This document shows positions 1-11,230 of a DNA stretch of 64,000 nucleotides, piece by piece. The stretch spans positions 43,483,815 through 43,547,814 of the forward strand of contig CM018683.1 in the NCBI GenBank assembly GCA_009363875.1, written 5' to 3'. Positions within the stretch are counted from its first letter, which is position 1. The number at the start of each line of letters is the position of its first letter. Made by a program: the position numbers and the translations under genes. This stretch comes from Mikania micrantha. Lineage: Eukaryota; Streptophyta; Magnoliopsida; Asterales; Asteraceae. The notes under the pieces are model-generated. The model searched no databases, was not told where the DNA came from, and worked only from the letters and a program-made list of their open reading frames with translations.

Positions 1-441
1 TTAAATTTGGACGCCCACGAATGTTAGTTGCACAACAGGTTCTTTTTTCATAGATTTAAATGGGAAAACCGCACTAAAAACCTTTGACATCATACTCTTC
101 TTCACTAGATTTGGTTGATTCTTGATATGTTGTATCACCCGATCCATTTGGACATCGATATCAACGTTTTCGTCCTCGTTAAGGAATGACGGGTTTAAAT
201 CAACCTTACGCCAAAATACGTCTATCTCATCCAGTGTAATTTTAGCATCTGTTTTAAAATAAAAAAACCAAGTCATAATTATACAGAATTATATATGTGT
301 AAATATATAATTAAATTTAATGAAATCATACTATTAGATAGACGGCATGCACACGGCAATCCACAGCCCGTGAAAAGATGGCAACCGCATGATGCATTAG
401 ATGCTATCAACATCTGAATTTTGGCCTTTTCACCAACCAAC
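1..441 (-). pseudogene. MULE/FAR1-like transposase, C-terminal fragment
   Basis: The minus strand between 441 and about 300 encodes a SWIM zinc finger (CGC-x8-GLPCAC), the usual C-terminal DNA-binding module of Mutator-like transposases and FAR1/FHY3-type proteins. The following frame (276 down to 1) has the FWRKVDL and KEPVVQ segments that precede an RGRP motif in this family. RGRP itself (about 5-20, minus) is readable only in a shifted frame, so a 1-base indel breaks the gene here. The N-terminal half lies at 5966-6783 beyond a solo LTR. The part between the DDE-domain start and SWIM (normally around 200 residues) is absent. This is a decayed transposon gene, not a host transcription factor. 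Confidence 0.7.
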
Positions 442-1246
442 TGTAACATCTGTGCCGGAATCGTTAGGGGAACAGTAATCTGTACAGTAACTTGTACAGT
501 AACTCAGATACAATCAAGGAAAAATACTTAGAAGTTATTAACATTTGATGCAAAACATAAACTATTACACGACGTTTCTGAAATCCTGATTTAAACCTCA
601 TGGTTTAAACAGTCAGAAACACATCAGACAATCATGAACAGATGCAAACATGCTTGATTTTGTGTTATTAGGTTCAAACGTATGTGAGGATAACTAGAAC
701 CAAATTTTAACAGTTGTTGTTACAGAATGCTAAACTGACGAACTATTCGTATAGGTGACGATCTGTACGAATAAATCAGAGGGTTTAACAATCTGAAATG
801 ATGACTGAAAAGTAGAAAACAAAAAAAAATTAGAAAGTGAAACGTGCGATCGTGTTCGTACAGTTAGCGCTCTGTACGAAAACGCGCGTAAGTGACGTTT
901 TCTGACGAAACGAAACGAAGACGATTCGAACGAGAATAAATTTAAGAAAATATAATATTTCCTATTTTACAATTTTGAAACTCATCAGAAATAAATTAAA
1001 ATGAAACTATTTTAATTTAAAGCGCGTAAAACAAAATACGCGAACAAATAACGAAACGCGTAAGAATAATAAATTATGACAGTTAATTCAAGGAAATGAT
1101 ATTTAAACACATTATTAAAAATAAATAACTTCCAAACATTTCAAAATAAGTCTTTTAATTAAATTACGAAATTACACGCGTTACGATCCGGAAACGCGAC
1201 GAAAACGCGAACCGAACAAACGAAACGAACCCGAATACCCTTGGGG

Positions 1247-1254
1247 TATATAAA
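1247..1254 (+). promoter_or_regulatory. TATA box of the solo LTR
   Basis: TATATAAA follows GGGG, about 800 bases into the LTR. It is followed after some 30 bases by a CT-rich stretch with TCTCTCTC runs (about 1285-1335), typical of a plant LTR transcription start and leader. The equivalent point of the related minus-strand solo LTR has TATAAAAG at 53830-53837. Confidence 0.6.
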
Positions 1255-1669
1255 CGTTGAAAGAACTAGTTTCTTTCATTTTCACACATTTCTTTCTCTC
1301 TCTAGCTCTCATTCCCGTTCTCTCTCTCTCTCTCTAAGATCATCACCTTCAAATCACCATAACTCACTAGTTTGGAGACGAAATCGGGTGTTCTTGGTGT
1401 CCACGTGAAGCTCTTGACATCCTCTACGTAGAAGTACAGCAGATCGGAACGTCTACCCACTGAAAAACGAGGTATGAAGCTTGGAAATCTCTAAAAATTA
1501 GGGTTTTCGTGAATCTTTTTGGATCACCACACACAAACCGGCTAACCACCTTGTCAAGGAACCACACGACCTCGCAACACCATTCCGGCATGACACCACC
1601 ATCCGAGACCGACTTGCATTAGTTCGAAACAGGTTAGAAAGATGAACAGGTTCGTGGGATCTGGAACTG

Positions 1670-2130
1670 GCCGAACCTGTTAACTAGCAAGAATGACCGA
1701 ACCCTTGCCTCCCTGACCGAACCCCGAAGGGCCGAACCTTCTTTCCTGGTTGACGAACCCTGACGACCCAACTGGCAACCGACGAACCTTATGCAAAGGC
1801 TGAACGAACCATGGGTGCTACGAACCTAGCATCTTCAGTGAACCCTCCCTTTGGCAACGAACCTTTAGAGACCAACGAACCTGCATGCAGCTACCGAACC
1901 CTCACCTAGCAGCGAACCTTAGGTTCGCCAACCCCTATTCCCGAACCTTTTAGCAAGACCCAGCCGAACCATCTCAAACTTGGCCGAACCTTCGATCTGA
2001 AACCAGTAGCCGAACCCATGCATGACTGCATGGATGAACCTTAGCCAAAACTAACCAATTGCCGAACCTTTTGATGGCTGAGACGAACCTTACCTGCTAC
2101 GAGCCATTGATTTTTCACGAACCAAATACC
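1670..2130 (+). repeat. CGAACC short-motif array in LTR leader
   Basis: I count 19 exact CGAACC copies here, spaced irregularly at 15-45 bases, mostly as CCGAACC or ACGAACCTT. The array lies downstream of the TATA box, so it should be transcribed. The sequence between the copies is not conserved, so this is not a simple satellite. The related solo LTR has the same array in the same relative position (52890-53410, minus). Confidence 0.8.
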
Positions 2131-2989
2131 ATGCAGCCGAACTTTGTTGATAGGTTCGCTGGTAATTTGTCCAAACCCATAGAATCTAATCGGCCCAACT
2201 TATTGTAATCAGCCCAATGATGTTCTATTTGGCCCAATAGTATACTTTGATACAAATTTTAATTGGTCCATAATCATTGATTAAAGCTAAGGCCCAAACC
2301 AATTGGCCCAAACCTTGACACCTAGCCCGCATACAACTTAAACCGGCCAAGACTTTGTTAGCCACTTCACTTTCGATCTAGTACACCTTGGCCCAAATTC
2401 AATCGGCCCACGCACCGAACCATTGACCTAGGGCCTTAGTTGGGCCCAAACCCTATAGCATTCGGCCCAAGTTCATTAAATAATTCGATTATAACAACTT
2501 ACATAATTGGTATTGAAACAAAAGTAATTGATTTATTATTGGACTTATGCAAATCATAGCATTTGAGATGTTATACTTTTAGAGGATAACTTTATTGTTA
2601 TTTACTAATAAGTTCTTGCAAGATGTTTAGGATTTATATCATTTGAACAAAAGAAATCTAAGCCTATTCAAAACATTAGACCACTTGAATGAAACGACCA
2701 TGTAGTAATGGGGTAATTAAACACATTGAACTATTAAGTGTGAATAACATATGTGAGTGATCAAGTGTTTTACCACAAGGGTGGCAAAGCTTGGATTGAT
2801 TTCATAAAGTTTAATACAAGATAATAATACAAGATGCTAAGGGTGAACAACAAGCTATCAAAAACCTAAGTCTTACACTTAGGAATATGTTTGTGTCAAA
2901 CTATTAACCAAGTGGAACATAAAATCAATAATGAGGGGTGCTAATCTAAAGCAAGTGTCATTGAAATCATAAACAATTATACGGGGCCG

Positions 2990-3270
2990 AATGCAAACCG
3001 TGACTCACAAGTGTTAGCCAATTTCCGGGCTAACATTAACATCTACACTCATGAATCGTTATAACTTATACTTATACGATACAAACACTATGAAAACAAT
3101 ACAGGAACTTGAACACAACAGCGAATACTACAAAGAGCGCGTGCATTCTAGTTAAGATAAGTCAACCACTCCAAACACCAGGTGAGTTCATTTGTCCCTT
3201 TTCAAACCTTTTGTTTTTACTTCGGGACTGAGAAGCATGTTAAACAATTATTGAAAAGTTTATTAAATGC
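2990..3270 (+). repeat. Internal LTR duplication, copy 1
   Basis: It contains AAGTGTTAGCCAA, GGGCTAACA, GGTGAGTTCAT and a CTTCGGGACTGAGAAGCATG block, in the same order as the segment at 4010-4300. The copies are diverged and about 1 kb apart. Confidence 0.65.
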
Positions 3271-4009
3271 TTTTACACATATTTACAATGCGTATATTAA
3301 TGCATGATATTGAAATGCTTGGGTGGGAAAACAAAGACTAAGGCTATAGTGTAAATAGCAAATGCTATTTACTTTATACTTATTTACATTATACAAACAC
3401 TTTGTGATCAAACTGGAAACTAGTATACTTGAGAAGCTATAGACTTGATACTTATACTTTAAACGAGAAGTTTAAACTAAATACTTGAGGCTTACAACAT
3501 AAAATTTGAAGCCTAGACCTTATGCTAAACCCTTATGATATAAACTTGATACTTAAACTTGGAGCTAAATACTTATGTTATAAACTATGTGCTTAAACTA
3601 TACGATTGAGGTTTAACTTATAAACTCTATGTTTAACTATATACACAATCTTAAGGATTTGAAAATACTTAAACTAAACACTAAGGCTTTATACAATTAT
3701 TTCGGAAAGTTAATGTTCTACACCTTTATACAATACTTTTATCCGGCCTATCGACATACAAACTCTAGGCCCAATTACACTATATTTGGTTTAATAAGTT
3801 ATCCGGCTCAATGAATTTCAAAACATAAATAAATGTTAGAAATGGTGCATGAAACGTCACTTTATTCATTGCAAACGGGGATGTTAAAGTTCTATACAAG
3901 GAATGCCAAGTCCTAAACTCATCATTTAGAAAGCTTAATATATAAGTAAAGTCTAAGGGAAAAAATTTCAAACAATCAAAAAGATTCAACACAATATTAT
4001 TTAGCATAT

Positions 4010-4300
4010 GGAATTCTGAATCGGATAACGAACAAGAATCACGAGTGTTAGCCAACTTTAGGGCTAACACTAATACTTACACGTGCAACAAACCCTTAAA
4101 AACTTATACTTATAAACTACAATACAATGAATTCAATATAGGAGCGTGAACATCAAAACAAGTGCAAACAAAGAGTGCGAGCAATCTTATTCCACATAGT
4201 CAAACACTACAACCACAAGGTGAGTTCATCTGTCCCTTTTCAAACTTATTTGTTTTACTTCGGGACTGAGAAGCATGTTAAACATTTTCATGAAACTATT
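4010..4300 (+). repeat. Internal LTR duplication, copy 2
   Basis: Second copy of the 2990-3270 segment. The same CTTCGGGACTGAGAAGCATG block recurs at 4259-4278. A single reverse-strand version is present in the E0 LTR near 14880-14900, so one copy is the ancestral state. Confidence 0.65.
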
Positions 4301-4339
4301 GAAATGTTATTTAATGCTTTAAACATAAACATGATACTT

Positions 4340-5215
4340 ATATTGAAACTTAGTATACTTTGAAAAGCAATAGACTTGAAACTTAGACTTTAAACTTGAT
4401 GCTTGAAACCCTATGTTGGATGCTTATGAGACTTGATGCTTAAACATGAGATTAGATGCTTGTGAAACGATATGCTCAAACATGACACTTTATGCTTGGG
4501 AAAAACTATATGCTTATAAGACTTGATGCTTATGAAACTATATGATTGAACGTGAGACTTTATGCTTGTGAAAACTTTATGCTTAAACATGAGACTTGAT
4601 GCAAATCTATGGAATTCCTGATGAAACTATGTGTGAACACTTGAAACTTTATGCTTGAAACTACTACTTGCGCATGAAACATTGTACATGTATCTAATCA
4701 TAGGCTACGTAATTGCTAAACGACTGGTAGTCCAGAGCTTGTACCTATGGATTGAGATACATGTAAAACATAAACGTAACGAGGCTAAGCTATTACCTAT
4801 ATAAGAGACATGTAATTGCTAAACGATTGGTAGTCCAGAGCTTTTGTCTGCTTATATGAGGTATGTAATTGCTAAACATAAACGTAACGAGACTAAGCTA
4901 TTATCTATATAAGAGATATGTAATTGCTAAACGACTGGTAGTCCAGAGCTTTTGTCTGCTTATATGAGATATGTAATTGCTGGATTACTTGTGTATGCAT
5001 GGCTTGTGTCTATGTATGAGATACGTAATTGCTAAACGACTGCTAGTGCAGAGCTTGTATCTTGTATAGGAGACACGTAATTGCTAGACTAAGCTTAACT
5101 AATTCATGAGATACGTAATTGCTAAACGACTGCTAGTGCAGAGCTTGTATCTATCCGTGAGCTACGTAATTGCTAAACGACTGCTAGTGCAGAGCTTGTA
5201 CTCACGCATGAGATT
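4340..5215 (+). repeat. Degenerate tandem repeats in solo LTR
   Basis: From 4340 to 4680 there are loose repeats of the type ACTTGATGCTTAAACATGAG. From 4705 to 5215 there are about nine units built on TACGTAATTGCTAAACGACT followed by a CAGAGCTT block, spaced roughly 50-100 bases apart. Some units are truncated. Variation between units is high, so the array is old. It lies in the 3' half of the LTR, where E0 has other short repeats (14600-14720). Confidence 0.75.
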
Positions 5216-5965
5216 AGGGACAACTAAACTATGTGCGTGTGAAACTATGATGCTTGATAAACATTCATTGAAACTAACACTTGTAAACATTATAGACTTG
5301 TAAACTTTGAAACAGAAAACAAAAGCTTTGATGAGGAATGGGTTGATTGATAGGTAAAATGCTTAATTATTATTAACAACAGTGTCATATCCGGATTAGT
5401 ATGTGGTGGGATGTTGGCTGGGTGGGCGGTAAGTTCGACCCTACATATGCCCTATATATAAGCATACCGATTTGGATATTACATGTGGAGTTAATGAGGT
5501 TAAGGTTTTACCGAAGGAGGTTTGTGAAACTATTTTAAACTTATAAACTTTATGAACTCACCAACCATTGTGTTGACCTTGTTTTCTTATATTCATTCTC
5601 AGGTGAAGAACAGGTATAAGCTAAGGTTTCAGGATTTGCATACTAGGCTGCCCAGATAGAGGACCTAGTAGACTTTTGGGAAGCACATCTTTTGTTGATG
5701 ATACACATTTCTTTTGATATCTTGTACATATACAAGATATAAACATTTGATTCTTTTGTTAGGTTTACTTAGTTAAATTGCTGAACTTTGATATTGTAAT
5801 TTAACTTTGTAATCCTAGTTATCATTTGATTGTGCTTTAGTTATTCTTAAACATTGATGCTATGTAAACAATCTGATCATCTTGATTATCATCCACGATA
5901 TCACGCCCCGGGAACCTTCCGCCCGACGGGGACTCCGATCCAATCCCGCCGGCTCGGGGTGTGAC

Positions 5966-6783
5966 ATGTGTTGACGTGACACCAACTATTTGAACAAATG
6001 GCATGTTGTATTTGTTCGTTTTGTAAGTTGTGTCAATTAACAAGACATGAGAAAATGCGCGCCAAATATTATAGGATGTCTGGTGGATAAAAAAATCTAC
6101 TCCACGACATCCGTCGACGTATTGTCTAGAGTTTGGTAAATAAAATTATTATTTTGCAGGGTGTTAAAAAGGACCTGCATTGGAGTTTCCCCCGTGTTTT
6201 GTCCAGCACACAACTTTCGTCGTGTGTTGTAAATAGATCTAAGGTTAGAGACATTATCGGGGTTTTGGTACAGCTACAAGTATGTCACAGGGCAACATGT
6301 TATGATTTGAAAGTTGCTCAACTAGACGTGTTTCAGCTTCTTTCAATCTCATCGCGTAAGGATGACCGCCTAGTTGTTCAGCGCCTGGTGGTTGTGTTCA
6401 TTGTTAACCACACGCAACTTCCAACCACCGCAACTCCTCTCATATTTTCCAATTAACTCAAATTCGCAACCGGTCTTCTTTGAACCAGTACGTCTAAGTT
6501 TTGGTTCTCCTTTGTAAACGCCACCACGTTCGCATTTCAGCCACACCTTAATAACGGCTTCGGATGCATTAATTTTGCTTCGACAACGAACTAACACATA
6601 ACTGTTTTCAAGCCCACTTGCAATGGCCCATTCAACCAGTTCATCAGGGCCAACAAATACCTGAAAACAACAAATGTTTAAGATTTTATAAACTAACGAC
6701 TATAAAACAAATAATCTTATTACTTGATCAGTTTCATACACACACATGTATTCATCTCCGAATCTGTTCTTTCCTATCAACAT
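5966..6783 (-). pseudogene. MULE/FAR1-like transposase, N-terminal part
   Basis: Reading leftwards, a short first exon starts with ATG at 6783. An intron candidate lies at 6661-6723. It is followed by a FAR1-type (WRKY-GCM1 fold) zinc-finger region with the core motifs LVRCRSK, GCEFELIG and NNEHNHQ. Further on come HPYAMRLKEAE and then the start of the MULE transposase domain (LIDTTYKTNKYNMPF, IVGVTST, ending near 5966). Stops and frameshifts break the frame between about 6370 and 6050. The gene ends abruptly at the solo LTR. The role in life was DNA transposition; it is now non-functional. Confidence 0.72.
6661..6723 (-). other. Putative intron of the MULE pseudogene
   Basis: On the minus strand a GTAATA donor follows exon 1 (6783-6724, 20 codons) and a TTTTCAG acceptor precedes VFVGPDELVEWA. 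Removing it joins the frame without a shift. At 63 bases it is short for a plant intron. Confidence 0.45.
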
Positions 6784-7501
6784 TTTTAAACCTTTAGTAC
6801 GTTTTCGAAGAAATACAAACAAGTAATATTTAACGAGTAAAAGATTGAATGAAGAAAACTTAAAACTTCAACTTTCATTATAAAGTAGGTATTCGCACGC
6901 AAATCGAGTATTTATCCAAACGTCATGTCAAATAATTTATACGCAAACCGAGATCCCAAATGATTGGCACGCATTTCAAAATTAAATATCCATACGAGCC
7001 GTATAGGGCTATACGGGTCGTATGGATGGCGTCTGTCAAACATGTCAGAGCTCTGATGTGATGTGTCAGAGAATGTCGGGTGTCAGAATCCTCGTATAGC
7101 CATATACGACCAGTAAAGATTGTGTTAAAAGAACCAGCCTGGTGTCTCCTTAACAGCACCCTTTATATATATGCCAGATTTTTCGTTTGTTTTTTTGTTA
7201 CAGAGCTATTAATTGTTACCGTCTCGGTTTTTACGGGTTTTAATTGAAACAGTAAATCAAAGTTTTATAGTATTTTTGATTAATAATTATCGAAACAAAA
7301 GTTATAAAATAAAAATTAAATCAAACAAAACTGGTATCAATTATCAGCTATATGGTTCCGATTTGTTTTACGGTTAAAGTCTTTTGGGGTTGGGCTTTTG
7401 AGCCTATAAAAACAAAATCAAACCGAAACCTTTACCGTTTGAAACGAGCTTATTACACTAAACCCAAATGTATCTTTTAAATGTCACATAAATCATTAAC
7501 T

Positions 7502-7504
<3 letters not shown>
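6784..7504. other. Non-coding stretch with an imperfect palindrome
   Basis: AT-rich sequence upstream of the MULE gene with no convincing ORF. At 6990-7024 there is an imperfect palindrome built on ATACGAGCCGTATAG and its complement. The short ORF over 6923-7159 shows no recognisable motif. This could be the 5' terminal region of the MULE, but I cannot find a matching inverted terminal repeat. Confidence 0.4.
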
Positions 7505-7540
<36 letters not shown>

Positions 7541-7919
7541 TGAAGGTTCCGTTGTTAACCCACTGTAATTGTGGTAATCCAAATAACCTTTAAAAAACTG
7601 ACCGAATCTTTGATTTTTTTTCATGGTCTTTATTATACATATTAGGGGGGTTTCTTTTTTGTGTTTTGGCTAATTCGCAAGGCAAATCGAATTTGCATAT
7701 TTCGCAACATTTAGAAAAGTGAAAAACTTTTACACCGATGCAAATTCGATTTGCCTTTCGAATTAGCCAAAACACAAAAAAGAAACCCCTCCTAAATATG
7801 TATAATAAAGACCATGAAAAAATCAAAGATTCGGCCATTTTTTGCAGGGTTATTTGGGTTACCACAATTAAGCAGGGTTCTTATTTGAACCAAATCTTAT
7901 ATATATATATATATATATA
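7505..7919. mobile_element. Foldback MITE with long inverted arms
   Basis: Left arm 7566-7698 and right arm 7738-7870 are reverse complements with few differences; the loop is about 39 bases. Both sides are bounded by TA dinucleotide runs (7505-7538 and 7899-7919). ORFs over this region on both strands are the same arm read twice and encode nothing. A transcript would form a long hairpin. Confidence 0.8.
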
Positions 7920-8166
7920 GAGGATGTTCGAATGTTAATACTTCTTTATTGCGTTAACCGAATAACTACATCTTATTACTTTGGGGCCCACATTAAAGTA
8001 AATCTAAATTTTTACGTTTCTTCTTCTTTTTTTATTAATATAAGTGGGCCCTACATTAATTAAAAAATAGAAAAAACATACACCTTTAGATTTACTTTAA
8101 TGTGGGCCCTAAAGTAATAAGATGTACTTATTCGGTTAACGCAATAAACATGTGTTAAACCTGAAT
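7920..8166. mobile_element. Second foldback MITE
   Basis: Arms at about 7944-8008 and 8084-8147 are inverted copies; shared blocks include GCGTTAACCGAATAA, CATCTTATTACTTT and GGGCCCACATTAAAGTAAA. Weaker inverted similarity reaches out to about 7927 and 8166. The next 143 bases (8167-8309) are unassigned AT-rich DNA leading into another TA run. Confidence 0.7.
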
Positions 8167-8309
8167 AAAAAATTGGGTTTGAATAAACAAATCATTTTTA
8201 ATATGGGTTTATATGGACCACATATTTAGTTTCAAGATTCCAAATCAATGGCTCACATTGGGTTTAAGGGTTTTCTCTTTAAGATTGTGTTTTCATTGGA
8301 TTCAATTCT

Positions 8310-8866
8310 TATATATATATATAGGCCTGTTATAATACAAAGGGTTTTAATGTGAGAAGCGTAAGAAGCCATAAGAATTGGACATGTGTCATTAATATAA
8401 GGGGTATTATCGTCCATATAAAATTACAAACCATGATTCATAAAATTCCAGACTGTAGTTTAACACACATATTTAATGACCAACTACATAATTACGGACC
8501 ATATAATCACGTACCACATTATATGAAAATTACAGACCGTTATTTACTTTGCATATCAAAGGACAACTGCATAATTACGTACCAATAATCACGTACCAAG
8601 CATTAAAATCACGGACCACGTAAAAAAATCAAAAAAACTATAACAATACTATACTCAAAGGAAAGATAATAAAATTCTCTATTTTATGGTGTAATTTTTT
8701 AAAAAAAATAATTAAGCTCATTTCAGATTTAATTCACGCAAGTTTTAAACAACATGTGGGGACCACTAGATCTTAACCATTCATTTATTTGATCAAGGGT
8801 CCAAATTCCTTTCTACCCTTCTCACGTTAATAATCCTTTGTATTTGATCTGGCTCCTACATATATA
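8310..8866. mobile_element. MITE with terminal inverted repeats, in TA runs
   Basis: The left end (8321-8356, ATACAAAGGGTTTTAATGTGAG) is an inverted, imperfect copy of the right end (8821-8862, CTCACGTTAATAATCCTTTG then TAT). TA runs lie at both edges. The interior repeats ATTACGGACC/ATCACGTACC-like phrases (8400-8620). No coding capacity. Confidence 0.65.
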
Positions 8867-9270
8867 GGGGAATGTTCATAAGAAAACCACCATTTTGAAA
8901 AAAAGCTAAGAAAACTTATCACAATTGTTCTCAATCAATTTCGTTTTCTGTATTACATTTTGTTTTATTATAAGGTTATATTTGTTAACAAAAAAATACA
9001 AAATATATGTGATTCATGTTATTTCATATATGTAACTCATTGATTACATATATATAACTTGTAAACTACATATATATATGATTTACATATATGTAATTTT
9101 ATAGGTTACATGATCTACATATTTTTATCAAAAAAAAATTTTGTTTTTAACATTTCTAAGCTAATAATAAAAATCATGAATTTTTTTTAAAAAAATTGAT
9201 TGGTTAGTATGAGTTTTTTTAGTTTTCTTCAAAGTAAGGAGTTTTCTTTTGAACCCTCCCCTATATATAT
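8861..9270. mobile_element. MITE with TATATAGGGG termini
   Basis: The left end 8861-8887 (TATATAGGGGAATGTTC, then AAGAAAAC) is the imperfect reverse complement of 9241-9269 (GTTTTC, then GAACCCTCCCCTATATATA). The interior is AT-rich with repeated ACATATAT phrases. It abuts the preceding MITE and shares its TA run. Confidence 0.7.
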
Positions 9271-9404
9271 ACACTCTATAATAAAATAATAAAAATGAGC
9301 TACTTGTCATCTTTTGGTTACACTGCATGACACTTGACGTTAAATACGTTAAATGATTGGAAAAATAACAAATAATATACAGGTATCATTATATTAATCC
9401 TCAA

Positions 9405-9440
9405 CTAGTGTTAATCCCGCACGCGTTGCAGCGTGCTAGA
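9405..9440 (-). mobile_element. Possible Helitron 3' terminus
   Basis: On the minus strand a perfect 6-base-arm hairpin (GCACGC, loop TGCAAC, GCGTGC) is followed by GGGATTAACA and then CTAG, with T after it. This is the form of a plant Helitron 3' end inserted before T. I could not find the matching TC 5' end, and the stretch to its right (9441-9796) has no other feature I can name. Leftwards, 9271-9404 is also unassigned. Confidence 0.4.
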
Positions 9441-9796
9441 TTGCTAAACAACGAATGGTATTTTCATACGGAATGAAAATAGTAGTTCTATCGTCCAAAA
9501 GTGTACTGAGAAGGGAGTTTTTCGACGAATCGGTTGATAAATTCACAAACGTTTGAGATCCTTTAAGCAATTCTTCTCGAAAACCTTCTTAGCTTTTGTA
9601 AAGTCTTTTTCTTTTATAATCACAAGTGGTCATCAAGCATGTTTCAAGGGTTTACAAGTAAATCATGTAATGAAAATAAAATCGTGTTCTCAAAACTTCT
9701 ATTGAGTCAAATTCCAAAACTTCTATCGTGTTTTCATGAGACTTAATATTTATAATAATGTTTAAAAATAAATTTTATTTATTAAATATAATCAAG

Positions 9797-11230
9797 TCAA
9801 ACTTCGGCTGCTTACACTCCCTTGCAAAGTCACCCGGCTTGTAGCATCGCAACTTTGACTTATCAAATCCGAGCTTCTTCCCTGGGTTGTTGTCGAAACT
9901 GTTCCTTCCATATTTCTTGATGAACTTCTTGGCACGGAAGACTCCCATGGCCATTTGCCAAGAAATATCCATTTCTTCCACATCTACCGGGTTGATCTGC
10001 TCTAAATTATCTTGAGTGAGATTGGCCGGTGCCAGCTCTCCAGCAATAAAAGTGTTGAAACTAGGGGTGTGCATGGGTCGGTTTGGGTCGGGTTTTGGCT
10101 TAGTCCAAACCCAAAACCGAAATTTCGGTTTTTTCGGTTTTTTAAACCCATTTGGGTTTTGTTTTTATGGTTTTTATCTTTTCAAAACCCATTTGGGTTC
10201 GGTTTGGGTTTCAGTTTTTCGGTCTTTTCTACTTAATCCTTAAATTATGCTTATAAAAAAATAAACTAAAATATTATATTTCTACTAAAAATATTTTAAG
10301 TACAACACTACTTAATATTTAAAAATATATACAAAAATATTTAAATTTAGTAAAAATTATACGTGTTTTTGGTATACAAAGCCAATAATAATAATAAAAT
10401 ACACGATTTTTATTTGACTTTTGATATTAAGAACTAAGAAATTAAAAATAGAAGGTTCATGAATTGTTAAAAATTTTCAAATGTAATATATATATATATG
10501 CATATATACGCATGTATTTGGTTTTTTCGGTTTTTCTTTAAGGTAAAACCAAACCCAAACCCAAACTTTCGGTTTTTAAAAAACTTGCACCAAACCCGTC
10601 GGTTTCTATTTGGGTTCGGTTTTTTCGGGTTGGATTTTTCGGTTTTTGGGTTTTGGGTCAGTTTTTTCGGTTTTATGCACACCCCTAGTTGTAACTGTTC
10701 ATAAATCCCTTGAACAACAGCAGATTCTCCTCACTTTCTAGGCTAACCTTGGGCACTGAACTAACTTGCCCTGAAGAAAGGAATGCAGTCTCAAACGAAA
10801 CAGACTAAGATGAGGGGTTCTGGGATTGCTGAGATCCAGATGCTTCAAAGTTGATGGCAGACAAGAGAACAACATTCTTTGATGCAGGAGCAATGCCCAT
10901 AGAACTAGCATGATTGTGGGCTCTTTGTTCGTCATCAATGTCATAAGAGTTGATAATGGAGATCAACTCACTTAGAGAAGTCTTATACATGTCCTTTGTT
11001 CTTTTGATGGTGGTGTAGTTGGAATTCCAGTTATATGGTAATGAGTTCAAAAGCTTATTGTTGACCTCTCCTTTAGACATCTCAATTCCTGCACTGGTCA
11101 TCTCGATCATCAGGTGTGTAAATTGGTTCGGTTGAGCTTCCAAGGACTCTTCTTTGATATGGTTGAACATGTTGAACCGCTGCCTCAACATGTCCTTGAG
11201 ACTTTCTAGCATGTCCTCAGTACCCGAAAT
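9797..11230 (-). pseudogene. Copia gag fragment (family A)
   Basis: Two gag parts flank a MITE. Part one (11230-10696) carries KDMLRQRFNMFNHI, LLNSLPYNWNSN and KDMYKTSLSELISI, matching E3 gag. Part two (10061-9797) carries FIAGELAPANLTQ, EEMDISWQMAM and a zinc knuckle beginning LRCYKPGDFAREC. The knuckle has lost its second Cys and its His compared with the E3 copy (CYNCDQPGHFAREC). The first ~150 residues of gag (E3 numbering) are missing: the leader array runs directly into TEDMLESLKDML. The protein would have been the capsid/nucleocapsid precursor. Confidence 0.7.
10062..10687. mobile_element. hAT-type MITE in copia gag
   Basis: The termini TAGGGGTGTGCAT and ATGCACACCCCTA are perfect inverted repeats. 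Flanks GTTGAAAC (10054-10061) and GTTGTAAC (10688-10695) form an 8-base target duplication with one mismatch, as expected for hAT. Removing the insert and one duplication restores the gag phrase SYNTFIAG. Both ends hold GGTTTTTCGG/GGGTTTGG-type repeats in inverted orientation. ORFs here translate repeats only. No transposase. Confidence 0.88.

Larger units (their letters stand above)
442..5965 (+). mobile_element. Solo LTR of a long-LTR Gypsy element
   Basis: It begins TGTAACATC and ends GGGTGTGACA, the same termini as the E0 LTR (63819 back to 13486 on the minus strand). No primer site or coding region lies next to it, so it is a solo LTR of about 5.5 kb. The E0 LTR of the same family is only about 3.7 kb without its insert; the extra length comes partly from an internal duplication (2990-4300) and repeats (4340-5215). 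No target duplication is visible (CCAAC left, TGTGT right). It separates two non-contiguous parts of the MULE gene, which suggests unequal or inter-element recombination with loss of flanking DNA. Confidence 0.75.

Noticed and set aside
1670..2130. tRNA genes suggested by GGTTCG/CGAACC (T-arm like) motifs
   Set aside because: No acceptor, anticodon or D-arm pairing around any copy; the motif alone recurs.
4175..4363. Small ORFs at 3629-3814, 3780-4070 and 4175-4363
   Set aside because: They lie within the duplicated LTR region, have no conserved motif, and the two LTR duplicates do not preserve a common frame.
4705..5215. CRISPR-like spaced repeats
   Set aside because: Plant nuclear DNA, units vary in length and sequence, spacers are irregular and related, no cas genes. 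A degenerate tandem repeat in an LTR.
1..6783. Host FAR1/FHY3 light-signalling gene
   Set aside because: Frameshifts, stops, missing core and the RGRP tail of transposon-type copies point to a MULE pseudogene.
10012..10704. ORFs on both strands over 10012-10243 and 10467-10704
   Set aside because: Translations of GGTTTTTCGG-type repeats in the inverted ends of the hAT MITE; the aromatic-rich peptides have no family features.
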